Shown in pieces: positions 34,262-45,992 of a stretch of 64,000 nt of DNA; the stretch's first letter is position 1; each line of letters begins with the position of its first letter. The position numbers and the translations under genes were made by a program. The notes under the pieces were generated by a model. That model did no database searches, was not told the DNA's origin, and worked only from the letters and a program-made list of their open reading frames with translations. Origin of the DNA: Earliella scabrosa (taxonomy: Eukaryota > Basidiomycota > Agaricomycetes > Polyporales > Polyporaceae); NCBI GenBank assembly GCA_022605405.1, contig JABYQQ010000009.1, forward strand, positions 682,001 to 746,000, written 5' to 3'.

Positions 34262-36496
34262 ATGTACACGTCTAGCTGGTGTGCCTATGTCCTCGCCCTC
34301 GCCCTCTTCCCCTACCTATCCGCGGCCGTCCCAGTCCCTGGTTCCATCTCGGCCCCCACGCTCAGCCACCGCAATGCCACCAGGCCAAAGAAAGGCAGCG
34401 TCGTGCTCCCGTTCAAGCGGAATACTATCGGTGCGCCGACGCTGAAGAGCAGCAAGAAGAACGGCCAGCCCAAGAAGGGCGGTGTTGTCCTCCCCTTCAA
34501 GCGTGAAGTCCGCAGGATGGAGGCGAGACAGGAGCCGGAGGAAGGAGACATCCTCGGTGGCACTGTGGGTATTGGGAACAGCGCAGATCTGTGAGTCCAT
34601 TTTGTGTGGGATTTCGTTCGGTGTGAGAGCAGGGACCCAACGCCTTGGATAGTTTCTATACCGTCGCTGTGACTGTCGGTGAGACCACGACCGCGGTCAA
34701 CCTCGGTGAGTAACGGCAGCAGTTATTCCCGCGGACTATCCTCACCCACGCCCTCCACCGACGCAGATACCGGATCGAGTGACCTGTGGGTGATGTCCGC
34801 CGAGTGCAGGACCGCAGAGTGCATACGGTCCAGGGCGACGCCTTACGACGACAAGAAGTCCTTCAAGCCCACTGGCGGCTCCGTCTTCCTCCGGTACGGC
34901 GACTCAGTCACCGGCACCCATGCAGGCGGTCCCGTTGGCCGTGACCGGGTCACCCTCGCTGCGCTCACTCTCGACGACCAGACGGTTGCGGCCGTGAACG
35001 ACACCGACAACACGGCTGTTTCGAACGGTGGAGCGGGCATTCTCGGTCTCGGGTTCCCCTCTCAAAGCTTCGTCCAGGCCGCTGCCATCAACGCCGAGGT
35101 GCGTTCTGCCTTTCCTCTCTTATGGCGTGACAAGACGGTATTGACACGCGGAAACAGTTCAACAACCCGCCGGGCACGGACACGTTCGTCGCGCAGACCC
35201 CCAACTACGGCCCCCTTGTCCCTCGCCTCGTGCTGGCAGACATGATTGACGACCCGCTGTTCACGGTGCGTCGTGACAGTGCTGTCAGTGTAACGCTCGA
35301 AACTGATAGCTGTCATAGATCACCCTTCAGCGCAACACAATCGATGTCGAAGGCCGTGGTCAAATCACCATCGGACAGCTCCCGGACGATGTCGACGAGG
35401 ATGCGATCACCTGGGTCCCTGTCCGCCTTTACGATCCTGCAGAAGGCGGCCTCAACCCTCCGTCCTTCTCGCCAAACGAGATCTACCCCTTGTATGTCTT
35501 CGGGTGTACGTGCATTGGCTCAAACTCACCTCGTGTTACAGGCGCTGGGAAGTCGAGATTGACGGCGTCTTCCTCAACGGCCAGCCACTGCCCAAGTCCG
35601 CACAGGGCGGCGCTGGCCTCGACAGCTCGATCGTCTCTGCGCTGATCGACACGGTACGTCCCATCCAGTCTGACTATATGCGCCCGCTTATCCATCACAA
35701 CCGCTCAGGGTAACTCCCTCATTCGTGGCCCGGAGGACATCGTCAACAGCATCCTCAGCCAAGTTTCGCCCGCTTTCGCCGCTGACTCGAGGTCTGCGCC
35801 AACGTTCCCGTGCGATGACGGCCACACGCTCTCCTTCCAGATCGGCGGCAAGATGTTCCCGACGGACCCGCGCGATTTCGTCGTCCAGAACCGGCGCGGA
35901 GACGCTACTACATGTGTCGCCGCGAACCTCGTCAGCACCGATGCGCCGAGCGCTGGCCGGCTCTTCACCTGGAACCTCGGCGACCCTTTCCTGCGCTCCA
36001 ACCTTGTTGTCTTCTACTACGGCAACCTCTCGCACCCGTCCGTCGACCCGCCCCGGATCGGCTTCCTTTCGCTTGTGCCCGACAACGCGGACGAGCTGCT
36101 CGACCAGGCGGTTCAGGACGCGCAGAACGCGGGCGGTAACTTCGAGTGTGAGTTCTGACCCTACTATCATCGGTGACGTGCAGCTCACGAGACACCCGCA
36201 TATCTTCAGCGAGACTCGACGTTGCGCCGACCGCGAGCAGCCTGATCGTAGAGGCCCCAGACGCAACATCAGCTGTGCCTACATCGCCTTCTTCCCCTTC
36301 CAACCCTTCCAACCCTACCACTACGCCACGGCCCTCGTCGCCAACGTCGCCCGAGTCGTCGCCCGCGGACGGTGCGCAGGCACCATCGCCGTCCGAGACG
36401 TCGAACGCGGGCGTGCCGTCGCTCCGCGCGCCCGAGGGGTGGCCGGCGCTGTTATTCGTGTCGCTCTCTCTGCTGTCCTCGCTGTGCATTCTGTGA
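34262..36496 (+). CDS. Secreted, probably GPI-anchored A1 aspartic protease
   Basis: Eight exons (34262-34590, 34653-34705, 34767-35098, 35158-35265, 35319-35491, 35542-35653, 35709-36147, 36210-36496) encode 610 residues. There is a signal peptide (MYTSSWCAYVLALALFPYLS), then a basic pro-region with two copies of a repeat ending in LPFKR. The pepsin-type catalytic Asp are in DTGSSDLWV (Asp128, codon split by intron 2) and ALIDTGNS (Asp368). The flap region includes YGDSVTGTHAGGPVGRDRV and the enzyme core ends with GDPFLRSNLVVFYY and PRIGFLSL. The last exon adds a Ser/Pro/Thr-rich stalk and a hydrophobic C-terminus (GWPALLFVSLSLLSSLCIL), the layout of a GPI-anchor signal. It is therefore probably a cell-surface, yapsin-like enzyme. 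The last intron was placed to keep frame into the anchor segment. Confidence 0.9.
34388..34504 (+). repeat. Duplicated pro-peptide unit in the aspartic protease
   Basis: KKGSVVLPFKR (34388-34420) recurs as KKGGVVLPFKR (34472-34504), 84 nt later. Each copy is preceded by an APTL motif, so the repeat unit is about 28 residues. Both copies end in Lys-Arg, a possible Kex2-type cleavage site. Confidence 0.7.
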
Positions 36497-37872
36497 ATGG
36501 ACTGGTGCTCTCTCCCGCCTGGACATTTTTTATTAAACGTTATTTTTTCTGGTTCTTGAGTAGTTGTTTATTGCATCGCATACATACCTAGCATACCACA
36601 CACACACACACCCGCACGCACAGACGCACGCACGCACTCCCGCATATCGAAACTCTGCACGGACACTGCTGATCACGGACATTGTGCTGCTCACCGGTTA
36701 CCCCCGCCACACTGATATTGGTTGCTACATGTACGCATACCTCTAGTGGGAAAAAGGCATTCTAGACCGCCCTATATTTTATGTCGGGAGACTTGAGCTC
36801 GCCCCTAACATGCGCAGGTACATACTGTCGTGACCGAGCCAGTCCGACACGCCGGAGCACTGCTCGATGTTGTCGCGGGGAATTTCTATGGGCTCCTATG
36901 AGGTTGGGACGTCGGACCCTGCATACACCCACTTCCTCGCTTGCACTTCACGTATAACTCACGCACCACCCCGGACGAACAGACGGAGTAGGTGAGAGCG
37001 GAGCTTTGAATTCACTTCGAAGTACATCGTTTGGCAGGTCAGGCCACCCTGGATGCTTGCACTCGTGCCCTTATATTGTTGACGCAAGTACGTTGGCGTG
37101 CCCGCCCCGGAGCACGGTGGCGTGTCGGGCGGTGGACACTGTCCCGTGAGACAACAGGTCGGGGGTCGTGTTGGAGAGCCTGAGGGCGCGCCGCGCCAGT
37201 GCAGAGCGAGCAGGTGCAGTCTAGTTGAGGATGCTATATTGCGTCTTGCCATGCGTATGCATATGCTGACCGCGTCTCTACTGCCATGCCAGATGAGGGA
37301 AGCAGATTTCCGACGACTGTCGATCAGAAGGATCAGTGACGATTTACCTCAGGCTGCAGAGTCTTGCGGATATTCTCACCTCACAAATGCTCGACCGAAG
37401 GATTACCATCAATGGACCAGCGTGCATCGATACGCCTATTGCAAGCGAAGCTTCGTAGAGCCGTGAAGGCGGGGATGAAGGTCACGGTGACGAACCGTCT
37501 AGTCTCGGTGAGCCATTCGCCCTTCGGTCACTTCCAGGGTCAGACGGCCTGAATCTTTGGGAGCGTCCCTCCGGGCCTCTCAGTAGGTCCGTCTGGCAAT
37601 CGTATAGCCCAGCAGTGGGGAGACAAGTGAGCGCGCGGAGTCGCGGCTGTTACGTAGTATGCACAGTTCAAATATGCTGAAGCTAGGTCTGAAGTAAACA
37701 CATTGCACTTGAACTTGCATTGGTGATTCGGAAGAAACGGTAGTGATCGACTCAATAACCATAAGCTGTTCCGCGACGCAGTGGGTGCACGTGATCGCGT
37801 TGCCCTGGACTGGAGACGCGCATCTTGCTTCTGGCTCCTGAGTCGAGAGTCCGAGACGACCTCGACGGAACC
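36497..37872. other. 1.4-kb intergenic region
   Basis: Protease 3' UTR, a CA-type microsatellite and the promoter of the next F-box gene. Open frames such as + 37098-37466 have no recognisable domain. Confidence 0.45.
36597..36642 (+). repeat. CA-rich simple repeat
   Basis: Perfect (CA) units followed by interrupted CGCA/CACG units, in the 3' flank of the protease gene. Confidence 0.85.
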
Positions 37873-39959
37873 ATGTCTCTGCAAGACAATGTCCATCTTT
37901 CCCAGCTCTCTCCAGAAATCCTCCGCCACATCGTTGAATTCATTCCTGTACCACATGAGCGACAGGATTACTTCGACTTCAAGGAGAACGCCACGCTGCG
38001 CCACACCCTCATGTCCTTGACAGTAACATGTCGAGTACTCTCCGAAGCAGCACTCAATAGGCTGTGGGCCAAACTGCCAAACATCTTGCCCTTGATATAC
38101 ACGCTCCCCCGCGGCTTGTGGACAGTACCTGAGGGCGTCAGACGGGAGAAGGGGAGAGCCGAGATGATGTCAGAGAAAGAATATGTGAGTCTTCTTTGGT
38201 AGTAAATGGTGGTAATCTCATGATGATACTGGTGCAGGTCACGTATGAACTGTCTCTCCGGACTCCTCGAGAACTGGTGAGTCTGAGATGCGCACTTCGA
38301 TGGCCTCACCTCATTTAAGACATCTACAGAGATTTACGCGGGAGATTGTCCCAGGCGACTGCACTCGCTTGTTGATCTATGCGCCTCGGGTGAAGTCCAT
38401 CTACGAGAAACTTCTGCGCTCGGACGAGATTCACACCACGGTCTACCCCATACTCAAGGGCGTATATCTCCGCCACGACGTACTGCCTGCGCTAGAGAGC
38501 GTGTTGTCGAAGACGCCCGTTCTGCCCAAGTTACGCACCTTGACTTTCAACCTCGGTCCCAATCTCACCATACCCACGGCTGCCTTCATTTCTTCCACGC
38601 TTACGACTGTTAAGATCGTTAGCCATGAACCATTTGGCCCTAGTCAGGAGCAAGACCTCGCCGATGCGGTCCAGCAGATGCAGACCTGGTGCCCAAACCT
38701 AAATGCCCTCACCTGTGCTCTGGATCCTGGTACCGACCGGCTCAGGGTTCTCCTTGCACCGGTAATCCTCCAAGTGAAACACCTCACGTCCTTCTCCTCG
38801 CGGCGTATGCCTATCACCATCCCCACACTCCTCGCCTTGTCCCAACTGCGCTCTCTCCGCTACCTTCGAACATATGTCGATTACGAGGGATCGACGATCG
38901 CATTCCCACCTATGTCGTTCCCGGCTCTCCGAGAACTTGAGCTCACTACAGCGACAGGCGACGTTGCCACCGACGTGCTGCGTGCAGTTATCTCCACGAA
39001 TTTGAGCCGCCTCGACGTGTCGGTTAGAAAAGACGTTCCTAGGTCGGAATTCCCGAGCTTATTCTCGTCCGTCGCCTGGTATGTGCACTTGAGCGATCTT
39101 ACGCTGGACGTGGACTGCGAAGAGGCAATCCCATCAAGCGACCTCGCCCCGCTCCTCTGCCTCCCCCACCTGACAAGCGTGAACATGGCTCGCTGCCCCA
39201 TCGCCCTAAACGACGAGCTCATGCGTCGCATCGCCATCTCATGGCGAAAGCTCACCTATCTACGGATCACCGTCAAATGCAAGATGAGGCCGTACCCCGG
39301 TCTGATCTCCCTTCTAGGCCTCGCATACCTCGTCCACGGGTGCAAGAAGCTCGACGGCGCCGGGCTGCCGCTGGACGCGACCTGCACGCGAGTGCATCCC
39401 AGCCTCGCAGGGCTCCCCTTCGCGCTCGGCGCACGCACGTCGTGTCCGCTGAAAGTCCTCTACGTCGGCGAATCCCCGATCCGCGATCCCGTACCTATCG
39501 CGGCGTACCTGTCGGACATCTTGCCCAACCTCAGCTCCGTGTCGACGGGCAGTCGGCACCACGCTGAGGAGGGTGCTGCCTCCGCCGGTCCGTTTCCGGT
39601 CAGCCGCGAGAGGCTGGCGTATCTTCGACGGTGGTACGGAGTGACGACACTGATCCCCCTCTTTGTGCGCGTCCGCGAGCAGGAGCGCAGGCGGATCGAG
39701 GACGGCGAGGTGCGCGGGGTGCTCCGCACACCACTCTGGAACGATCGGAAGAGGGACATGCTTGGCCTGGCGCTGGATAGTGCACAGGTGCAGGCTGTCA
39801 CCTGCAATGTCTCGCACGATGCACTGTGAGTCGTCGCATCGTCGTCTGTATGTGATGTCGTGCTCGAACTCACTTGCTTGCTGCAGAACGAGAGATGCGG
39901 CGTTTCGCACAATGTGTCGGGAAGAAGGATATGCGCTGACGATTCCCCCGCGTGGATGA
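37873..39959 (+). CDS. F-box/LRR-type protein, family A member 1
   Basis: Four exons (37873-38184, 38238-38276, 38330-39825, 39887-39959) give 639 residues. The F-box-like start is LSQLSPEILRHIVEFIP, then TLMSLTVTCRVLSEAALNRL and WAKLPNILPLIYTLPRGLW. Next is the conserved segment TREIVPGDCTRL, and then LRR-like strands (LRTLTFNLGPNL, LRYLRTYVD, LRELELTTA, LTYLRITVK). The pre-C-terminal motif YVGESPIRDPVPIAAYLSDI is shared with the three genes at 57140-63595. An apparent stop at 39827 is better read as intron: GTGAGT...CAG (39826-39886) leads to a 24-residue tail (TRDAAFRTMCREEGYAL...) that matches the paralogs' tails. Inferred SCF adaptor; target unknown. Confidence 0.78.
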
Positions 39960-40634
39960 ACAACTCGTTGCGACTGCCTCCGTCGTTGCGTGGTCGGACG
40001 CGCGTCCACCGTCACGCCGAGCACGTTCGAGCACCCATCCCCGACTCCGAGGGGGGGGCTTTGTGGGTCGCGAATGTCAGAGACACCCGCATATCTTGAA
40101 CATATCTCACGGACATACGGTTAGTAGTGTTCCCGAATTACCGGACGTGCCCTATTGTCTATTACGTGTCTACTAGCAGCCTGCAGGCTTCATTTCCGAC
40201 AAGTCATCGTACGGCACCTGACCCAGATGCAGCAAGCTCTTTAGTGACAGCACGGTTGAATCCACTCGCAGATTGCGGATCTCTGGATGCTAGTCAACAT
40301 CCTTGGCAGTGTGTAAGTGCACCACTGGGGCAGCCCTCTGAGGTTAATAAGTACCTCGCTCGATTTAGTAGTCCACTGGTGGAAAACTTGAGCTTGAACT
40401 CGATCGTCCGCAGGCGTCGTCCCGCGCGTTGAAGGAGGACTTCAGTCCGACTGATGCGCGCGTTCAACTTCATACTACATATTGTCAGCTGCAGGGTGGA
40501 TTTCTTCTGAATCACTTTGAATTGCTTCATTTGCCCCATCGGAGTCGGGGACTGGCGCTCGCCGCCGCTACGATCGTATGAATTGGCACCATAAGCAGAC
40601 ACTGCGCTACATACTGAACAGTGAACACCACGAA
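39960..40634. other. Intergenic region
   Basis: 3' flanks of the convergent F-box and HIT genes. No coding signal recognised. Confidence 0.5.
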
Positions 40635-41925
40635 TTACAGACGCGCCCGGATGCTCTCGACCAGCCGCTTCGCATCCTCCTCCTCCAACCGCTCACGCGC
40701 CTCGAGCTCTCGCCAGTGCATCTCCTTCTCGGTGAGCGGCTGCGTGACGCGGTCGCGCGTTTCGCGGGTGCCGGGCTCTCCCGACTCTGGGGCGGGCGCG
40801 TCGCTGGAAGCGGCCCCAGGCCGAGGAGCAGGGATGATGTGGTAGTGTACCTGAATACAAACACGAATTCAGTATCATGAGCTGACTCGGATGCTCGGTC
40901 ACAGGCTAAGGCTTGCACGTAAGATGGAAGTCTGTAAAACGCAGTCCAAGAGCAGGTGCAGGGTCGCGGACGCCACCTCCAAACTTCCAGCAAAAGCACT
41001 GATGGAAGTGGGCTTACGTGCTGTTACTCTTGGCTGCACACAACGGCGGTCAGGGCCGTGTTCTGCAGCGGATGCGGCATATTTACAGGTTCGTATGACC
41101 GGGGGAAGTTTGCAATTCGAAGCAAAGTCGGAGACCATAATATTGCCACAGGCGTGGTCTATCTCAAGACTCGAGCAGCAGGGTTGCCGACGCCACATAA
41201 AACCTTGGAGCGGAAAACCGAAGAAGAGTGCTTACGTGTGGGACCGCCTGTGCATATTCCTGGTTACAGACGACGTTCAGGGCCGTATTTTGCAGCGCTG
41301 TGGAAGCAGCATGTATCAGCCGGCCACCGGGTCAGGGTGAGGCCTTGGCCTGGGGTGGAAGAGGGCCGCCGTAGAAACACGCTGTATACATAGGAGCAGA
41401 GATCGGAAACGCGCCAACGTTTCTTGGAAGGATGCAACGCGCAACGAGGGTCCGGGCGGTACATAAACGACGAGCGACGAACCTGCGGCGATGGCCCTCG
41501 CGAGCCTCGAGACGGCGACGCCGCAGTGCGCCGCGAGGTCGTCGGGCAGGTCAGAGACGCGTGAAATGTGCGTTTTGGGGATGACGAGCGTATGACCGGG
41601 CCGCAGGGGGGCGATGTCTTGAGTTCCATCCCAGTTCCATCCCATCCGATTTCCAGCGTGTGCGCAGTGCGTTGGCATGTACGATGATCAACGGCGGGCC
41701 CGGCAGTCGACGCGTTCCTCGCGCGTCAGGTCAGCGGGGCGGCCTCGACGCGCGAAAAATGCTGAAACGACGCGAACCTAGGATCGCGATGACCGCTTCG
41801 TCCTCGTAAAGCTTGTACGCGGCGCTTTCGCCACGGACGATGCGGCAGAAGGGGCAGTCTGGGGCGGTGCGCCACGACGCGGGCAGCGCGCGGTCGGTGT
41901 GCGCGTTGATGACGAAGGAGGTCAT
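40635..41925 (-). CDS. HIT-domain protein (histidine triad nucleotide hydrolase family)
   Basis: Four exons (41925-41778, 41617-41483, 41297-41236, 40850-40635) encode 186 residues. The family order is complete: CPFCRIVRGESAAYKLYEDE, the strand-turn DIAPLRPGHTLVIPKTHISR, ALQNTALNVVCNQEYAQAVP, and the catalytic triad motif H-V-H-Y-H-I-I at residues 115-121, whose middle is split by the last intron. The C-terminus is a charged helix (LTEKEMHWRELEARERLEEE). HIT proteins hydrolyse nucleotide phosphoramidates or dinucleotides; the exact substrate is unknown. The first two introns use unusual GTTCG donors. The last intron (385 nt) holds a decayed copy of exon 3. Divergent from the methyltransferase at 42299. 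Confidence 0.88.
40985..41085 (-). repeat. Decayed tandem copy of HIT exon 3 inside the last intron
   Basis: The minus strand at about 41068-41019 reads LQNTALTAVVCSQE, then a TAA stop, then QH followed by GTAAGC. This aligns to real exon 3 (LQNTALNVVCNQEYAQAVPH|GTAAGC). Flanking intron sequence on both sides also aligns, with a unit of roughly 230 bp. The copy cannot be used in frame. Confidence 0.75.
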
Positions 41926-42298
41926 GGCGACGAGCGAGCGGGTGTTGTCTGTCGCGAGGCGGGTCGGTGTGGAGCAGGCACAGCGCCAGGAGATCGAGGA
42001 CGAGCGCAGAGTCGGAGAGAGCGCGAGGAGGGAGTACCAAGGAGTGCCTTGGCCGGAGCGTCGGGTGCCTCCGAGGCCTGCGCGCCTCGCGATTCTGTCA
42101 GATCATTCAGTCCTCCGGCATCTTTTGCGCTCGTCTTATAGCAGCCCCTGCCCCACCCATGTCGGTTCTTTCTCCCCTTCCCCCTTCTCCCTCTCTCTGC
42201 TTCCAACACGCCCTCGCCCAACGTAAACCCGCCGTCTAGTCGTCCCAAGAGGAAGAATCGCCAAACTGTTTCGCGATCTGCTAGAAAAGTCCACCGGG
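41926..42298. promoter_or_regulatory. Bidirectional promoter region, HIT / methyltransferase
   Basis: 373 bp between divergent start codons. It contains CTTATAGC near 42135 and a C/T-rich tract at about 42165-42210 on the methyltransferase side. Confidence 0.45.
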
Positions 42299-43622
42299 AT
42301 GTCGAGAGGCAAGCGCGATGCTGCCTCGGGTATCCTCAAGAGCTCGATGCGGGACAACTACACGGAGCATGGCGTCGACGAGGTGCGTACCTGTCTGAGC
42401 GTTCCTGCAGAGTCGATCAGCGAACACGTCCATCACCGCAGTATTACAAGAAAGTCGGAGCGACCTACCGCAATCCCCACTTTCCCGGCGTGAAGGCATG
42501 TCTCTACATCTGGCTGAACAGGTTCGTCTGCTTTTCGTGCTCGCACCCATTCATGTCTTGATGCGCTTCATCAGATGGTGGAGGCTGCGGCAACCGCACA
42601 TCGAAGCGAAGAAGTTCATGGTATTTGACATGGCCTGCGGTTCGTCGCGCCCCCTCCTCTCTCTCGCCCAGCCCAGCTAACCTCACCCAAGGCAGGTAAC
42701 TATCCACGCCTCTGCCTGTCTCCGCGCCCAAACTCTGACTCCGCCCCCTCTTTCCTCGACTCGCCAGCGGCGAAGTAACCGCAGCCGTCCTGGAGTGGTG
42801 GAGAGACGGCCGGAGCGCCCACAGTGCGCGACACGACAAGCGGGGGCAAGACGCAGAGTCAGACTCGGAAGTGTACGCACCCCGCGCATCCCGCTCCCGC
42901 CTCCCGCCTCCCATCGCGCCCGACATGCCCGTACCCTGCATCCTCGCAGCGGATCCGGTGCGTTCCGCTGTTTCCATGTCTGCCTGACTGCGGTCTTGAC
43001 TGATCGCATCTGTCCTTCCACCCACCAGTACACGACCCAAGCATTCCACACGCGCACGTCGCTCTACGCACATCCCCTCTCCTTCCGCGACATCGCCGAG
43101 GGCAAGCTGCCCGAGGTCGCGTCGAAGCCGGTCGGCGCGCCCAAGCCGAACAACCCGCTCGAGACGTCGCCCTCGCCGGAGAGCTCGCTCCGGGGCTACT
43201 CGCCGAGCCAGAGCAGCATCGGTGTCGCCGCGGATGCGGGCGTGATCGAGATGGTCGTGTGCTCGTTCGCGCTGCACCTGATCGAGAAGCCGAGCGAGCT
43301 GTTCGCGCTCCTGTGGGAACTGAGGTGCGTGCATTGGCGCGGAGCGGGGCGGGGCGGCAGGGTGCTCACCATTCGCCTTCCAGCCTCAAGGCGCGCTGGC
43401 TCGTCGTGCTCGCGCCACATAAGCGTCCGGAGATCAAGGACGGCTGGGGATGGTGCAAGTGGGACGTGGACACTTGGTCGGAGTGTCGGATGGGGGACCC
43501 GGTCGGCGAGCTCCTCGAAGACAGGTGCGTTTTGCGCGCATGCCGTCGGCGACGGCAGGTCCAGTGACTAACGTTCGTTCGTCAGGGTGCATTGTCGGGT
43601 CTACCGCAGCCTGAACGTATGA
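42299..43622 (+). CDS. Putative SAM-dependent methyltransferase with a 4-nt micro-exon
   Basis: Eight exons (42299-42382, 42442-42521, 42575-42639, 42692-42695, 42768-42957, 43029-43324, 43384-43524, 43586-43622) encode 298 residues. The Rossmann glycine motif is KKFMVFDMACGSGEVTAAVL; its GSG part is only complete if the 4-nt exon GCAG at 42692-42695 is included, otherwise the frame ends at a stop after four codons. Downstream, IEMVVCSFALHLIEKPSELF looks like motif IV-V of class I methyltransferases, and the C-terminal GWGWCKWDVDTW is distinctive. I recognise it as a conserved fungal methyltransferase-like protein but not its substrate. No signal peptide or membrane segment. Confidence 0.75.
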
Positions 43623-44879
43623 GCAATCCAGGCTTGAGAAGTGACCACGACCGAAGTATACTGCGCACCAGGAACCCCAGACCTAATGTGTGTTGGGCAT
43701 TGGGTAGCAGGCTGGGCTGCTCCCTATGATCCTTGGGGTGATACAACCGTGAATTCTGGTACTAATGACGACGGCTGACCATAACACGCGCCTGATGGAC
43801 TGGGTGTGTTTCTGTAATAGGCCCGTGTACGTTGGGTAGAACGGTGCTCTAGCAGTACCGTGATACACGCAACATCGACCTGTAGACGTGGTGCATAGGT
43901 TATAGGTTGACAGATGGTCAGTGCGGTAGAGCAACATGGGAAGTCTGACACGGATGACAGGATGACAGGGACTCGGACACCGTGCAGCATATAGTGGCCA
44001 TGGCCCATGGTCGGTTGTGTATTGAGGGGCTATATGTATCAAAGGCATTAGGAGCGGAACGCGGCCGGGGCACGGCTGGGCATAGACTGGGAGGGCCGGA
44101 ACGAAGACGGAGTGTGGACGCCATATAGGATGGTTATCACACGTCACTTATCGCTCAACTTCTCAACCCACGGTCGTTCAAGAGTCGAGAAGGACTCCGA
44201 AAAAGGTAAATCAAGCGCCCGCGAGGTGACGACGCCTGCGGCGTGCGCAGTGTTTGACCCCCATTGCCCAACTCCGCTCCATGTCTCCTACTTACTGTTC
44301 AAGGCCTGCGCAACTCTGGACGGAACCATGCAGTCGAACATTGGCCGTACGTACGTACCTACTGCCAACTTGGTGACTATCGCTGCTGTCTGCAGTGTTC
44401 AAACCCACCGACAAAAGTGAACTGGAACTCAACGCACGTTCGTGTTCAGATCACCTACAAAGATCCAAATTCACCTTGCCTGACGGTCACGATGGCTCAG
44501 CTCTAAGCCCAGGCCTTCTGTCTTGCATTCGGCGAGTCCGTTACCTTCTCCCGCGCCACATTGCTCTTGGTTGATCTTCGTCGGTTTCGCAGGAAACTTA
44601 CGACGTTTCGGAATGATCACACCGCACACACCCGCATGGCGAATACTGCTGAGGCCTCGACAAATTGCAAACCGGGCGGCGGGCTGAGGCAAGGTTGAGG
44701 GCTCGGAACTCGAAGACGCGCATCTATCCTCTTTGATGTTGATCACCACGAACAATCCGCGGCTATGGCTTTCTTCCGCGACGACAGTACTGTCCTCTCC
44801 CATTCCGAGGCTCAGCGCTCAGCTCCGCGCTGCAAAACGCCGGAGGCCTGGACAAGTGCAATTAGATTCACCACAAATT
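43623..44879. other. Intergenic region
   Basis: No gene supported. It includes a short GTAC-repeat (GTACGTACGTAC at about 44348). Confidence 0.45.
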
Positions 44880-45718
44880 ATGCCTCCAGCTCGAGGTCAA
44901 CATCCTGCACACGCCCTCCGGAACTTGACTGTCGGAGAGGCTGACCGGTGTTGCGGAGATGCGGTCGTGGAGTCAGTTCCAGGCCTCAGTGGAGTCCGGA
45001 ATCCTATTGCCGACGAGGATGAGGCCGGACTCGGAGGCGATGCCCGACGATGTTCACAACCCTTTGAGAGCGCATATACTCACTACATAGCTTGCCACCG
45101 TTCTTCCTCTCGCCCACTTATGAGTTTAAGTGAGTACTGAAGGTTCCTAGTTCCGGTGAAGTCCACACCGCTGACCCTCCTTCACCAGATGTGGACGCAG
45201 CCGAGACCAAGGCGCTTACAAGTTACGGGAACCTCCCGATCAGGGGTCGCAACCACTCCAAGCTCCCGCCGGTTCCGACTTCTACCATCTCCATTCCTCA
45301 CCATGCTGCTGGTGCGGATGTTTCAATCTGGAAGATACTCAACCCCGTACATTCTTCTCGTCAGGTGAGTTTCATGGTGTTGCTACATGGTGGCCTTGGT
45401 TCAACCCCTATTGACTCAACATAGCAGCACAGGCTGCGTTGGCCGCGATCGTTCGATGTTTAAGTGCTCAAAACCTCCGGGCGAGCATGCTACATCCACT
45501 CTGTGCGACGCAGTCGGAGATCTCGGTATGTAGCCACTTTACGAGGTGCAACCTGGTGCAGCTCGTGGTCACAGGCACTAGTGGCGTCGTGCACGATCGC
45601 GATCTGTCGCAAAACGCGGGCGGCCCCGACGGGATCTGGTGGCAGGTCGTTCTGCAGAAAGGCGAATGACCAGGCCCGCGGCCGCCCGCCTCCCCAAGGA
45701 GGGACCAAGCCATTATGA
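44880..45718 (+). CDS. Unrecognised small gene model (weak)
   Basis: Four exons (44880-45129, 45189-45364, 45433-45525, 45575-45718) join in frame with GT-AG introns of 49-68 nt and give 220 residues. The second exon reads most like real protein (TKALTSYGNLPIRGRNHSKL, PHHAAGADVSIWKIL). I do not recognise a family. SIWKIL is faintly like the start of oxysterol-binding domains, but what follows does not match. It could be an orphan gene, a decayed gene, or a chance splice chain. Another frame of the last exon also stays open to 45669. Confidence 0.28.
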
Positions 45719-45992
45719 ACTCATCGCACCCGCCCCCAGCGTGCGGAGGCTGGACTCCCGACGCCTCCGTTCTCCTGATCGTGCTCGTAGCGCCTGCTGT
45801 CATTTCCCGTCGGCGACGCGATATATGCTCTCGATCCTGGAGACGCGGCGCCGCCCGCTGCTCCCGGAAGACTCTGTCACCCTGTACATAAGTGGTTCTT
45901 CTTGCTGTGCAAGATACTCTCCCCCCTGTCCGTCCGTCCTTCCTTCCCGACTCCGCCGTCCGGCTTTGGCTCTCCCGGATTGATGGAAGGAG
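45719..45992. other. Promoter region of the DUF6533 gene
   Basis: No coding signal; includes a C/T-rich run at about 45925-45955, about 40-70 nt upstream of the start. Confidence 0.4.
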
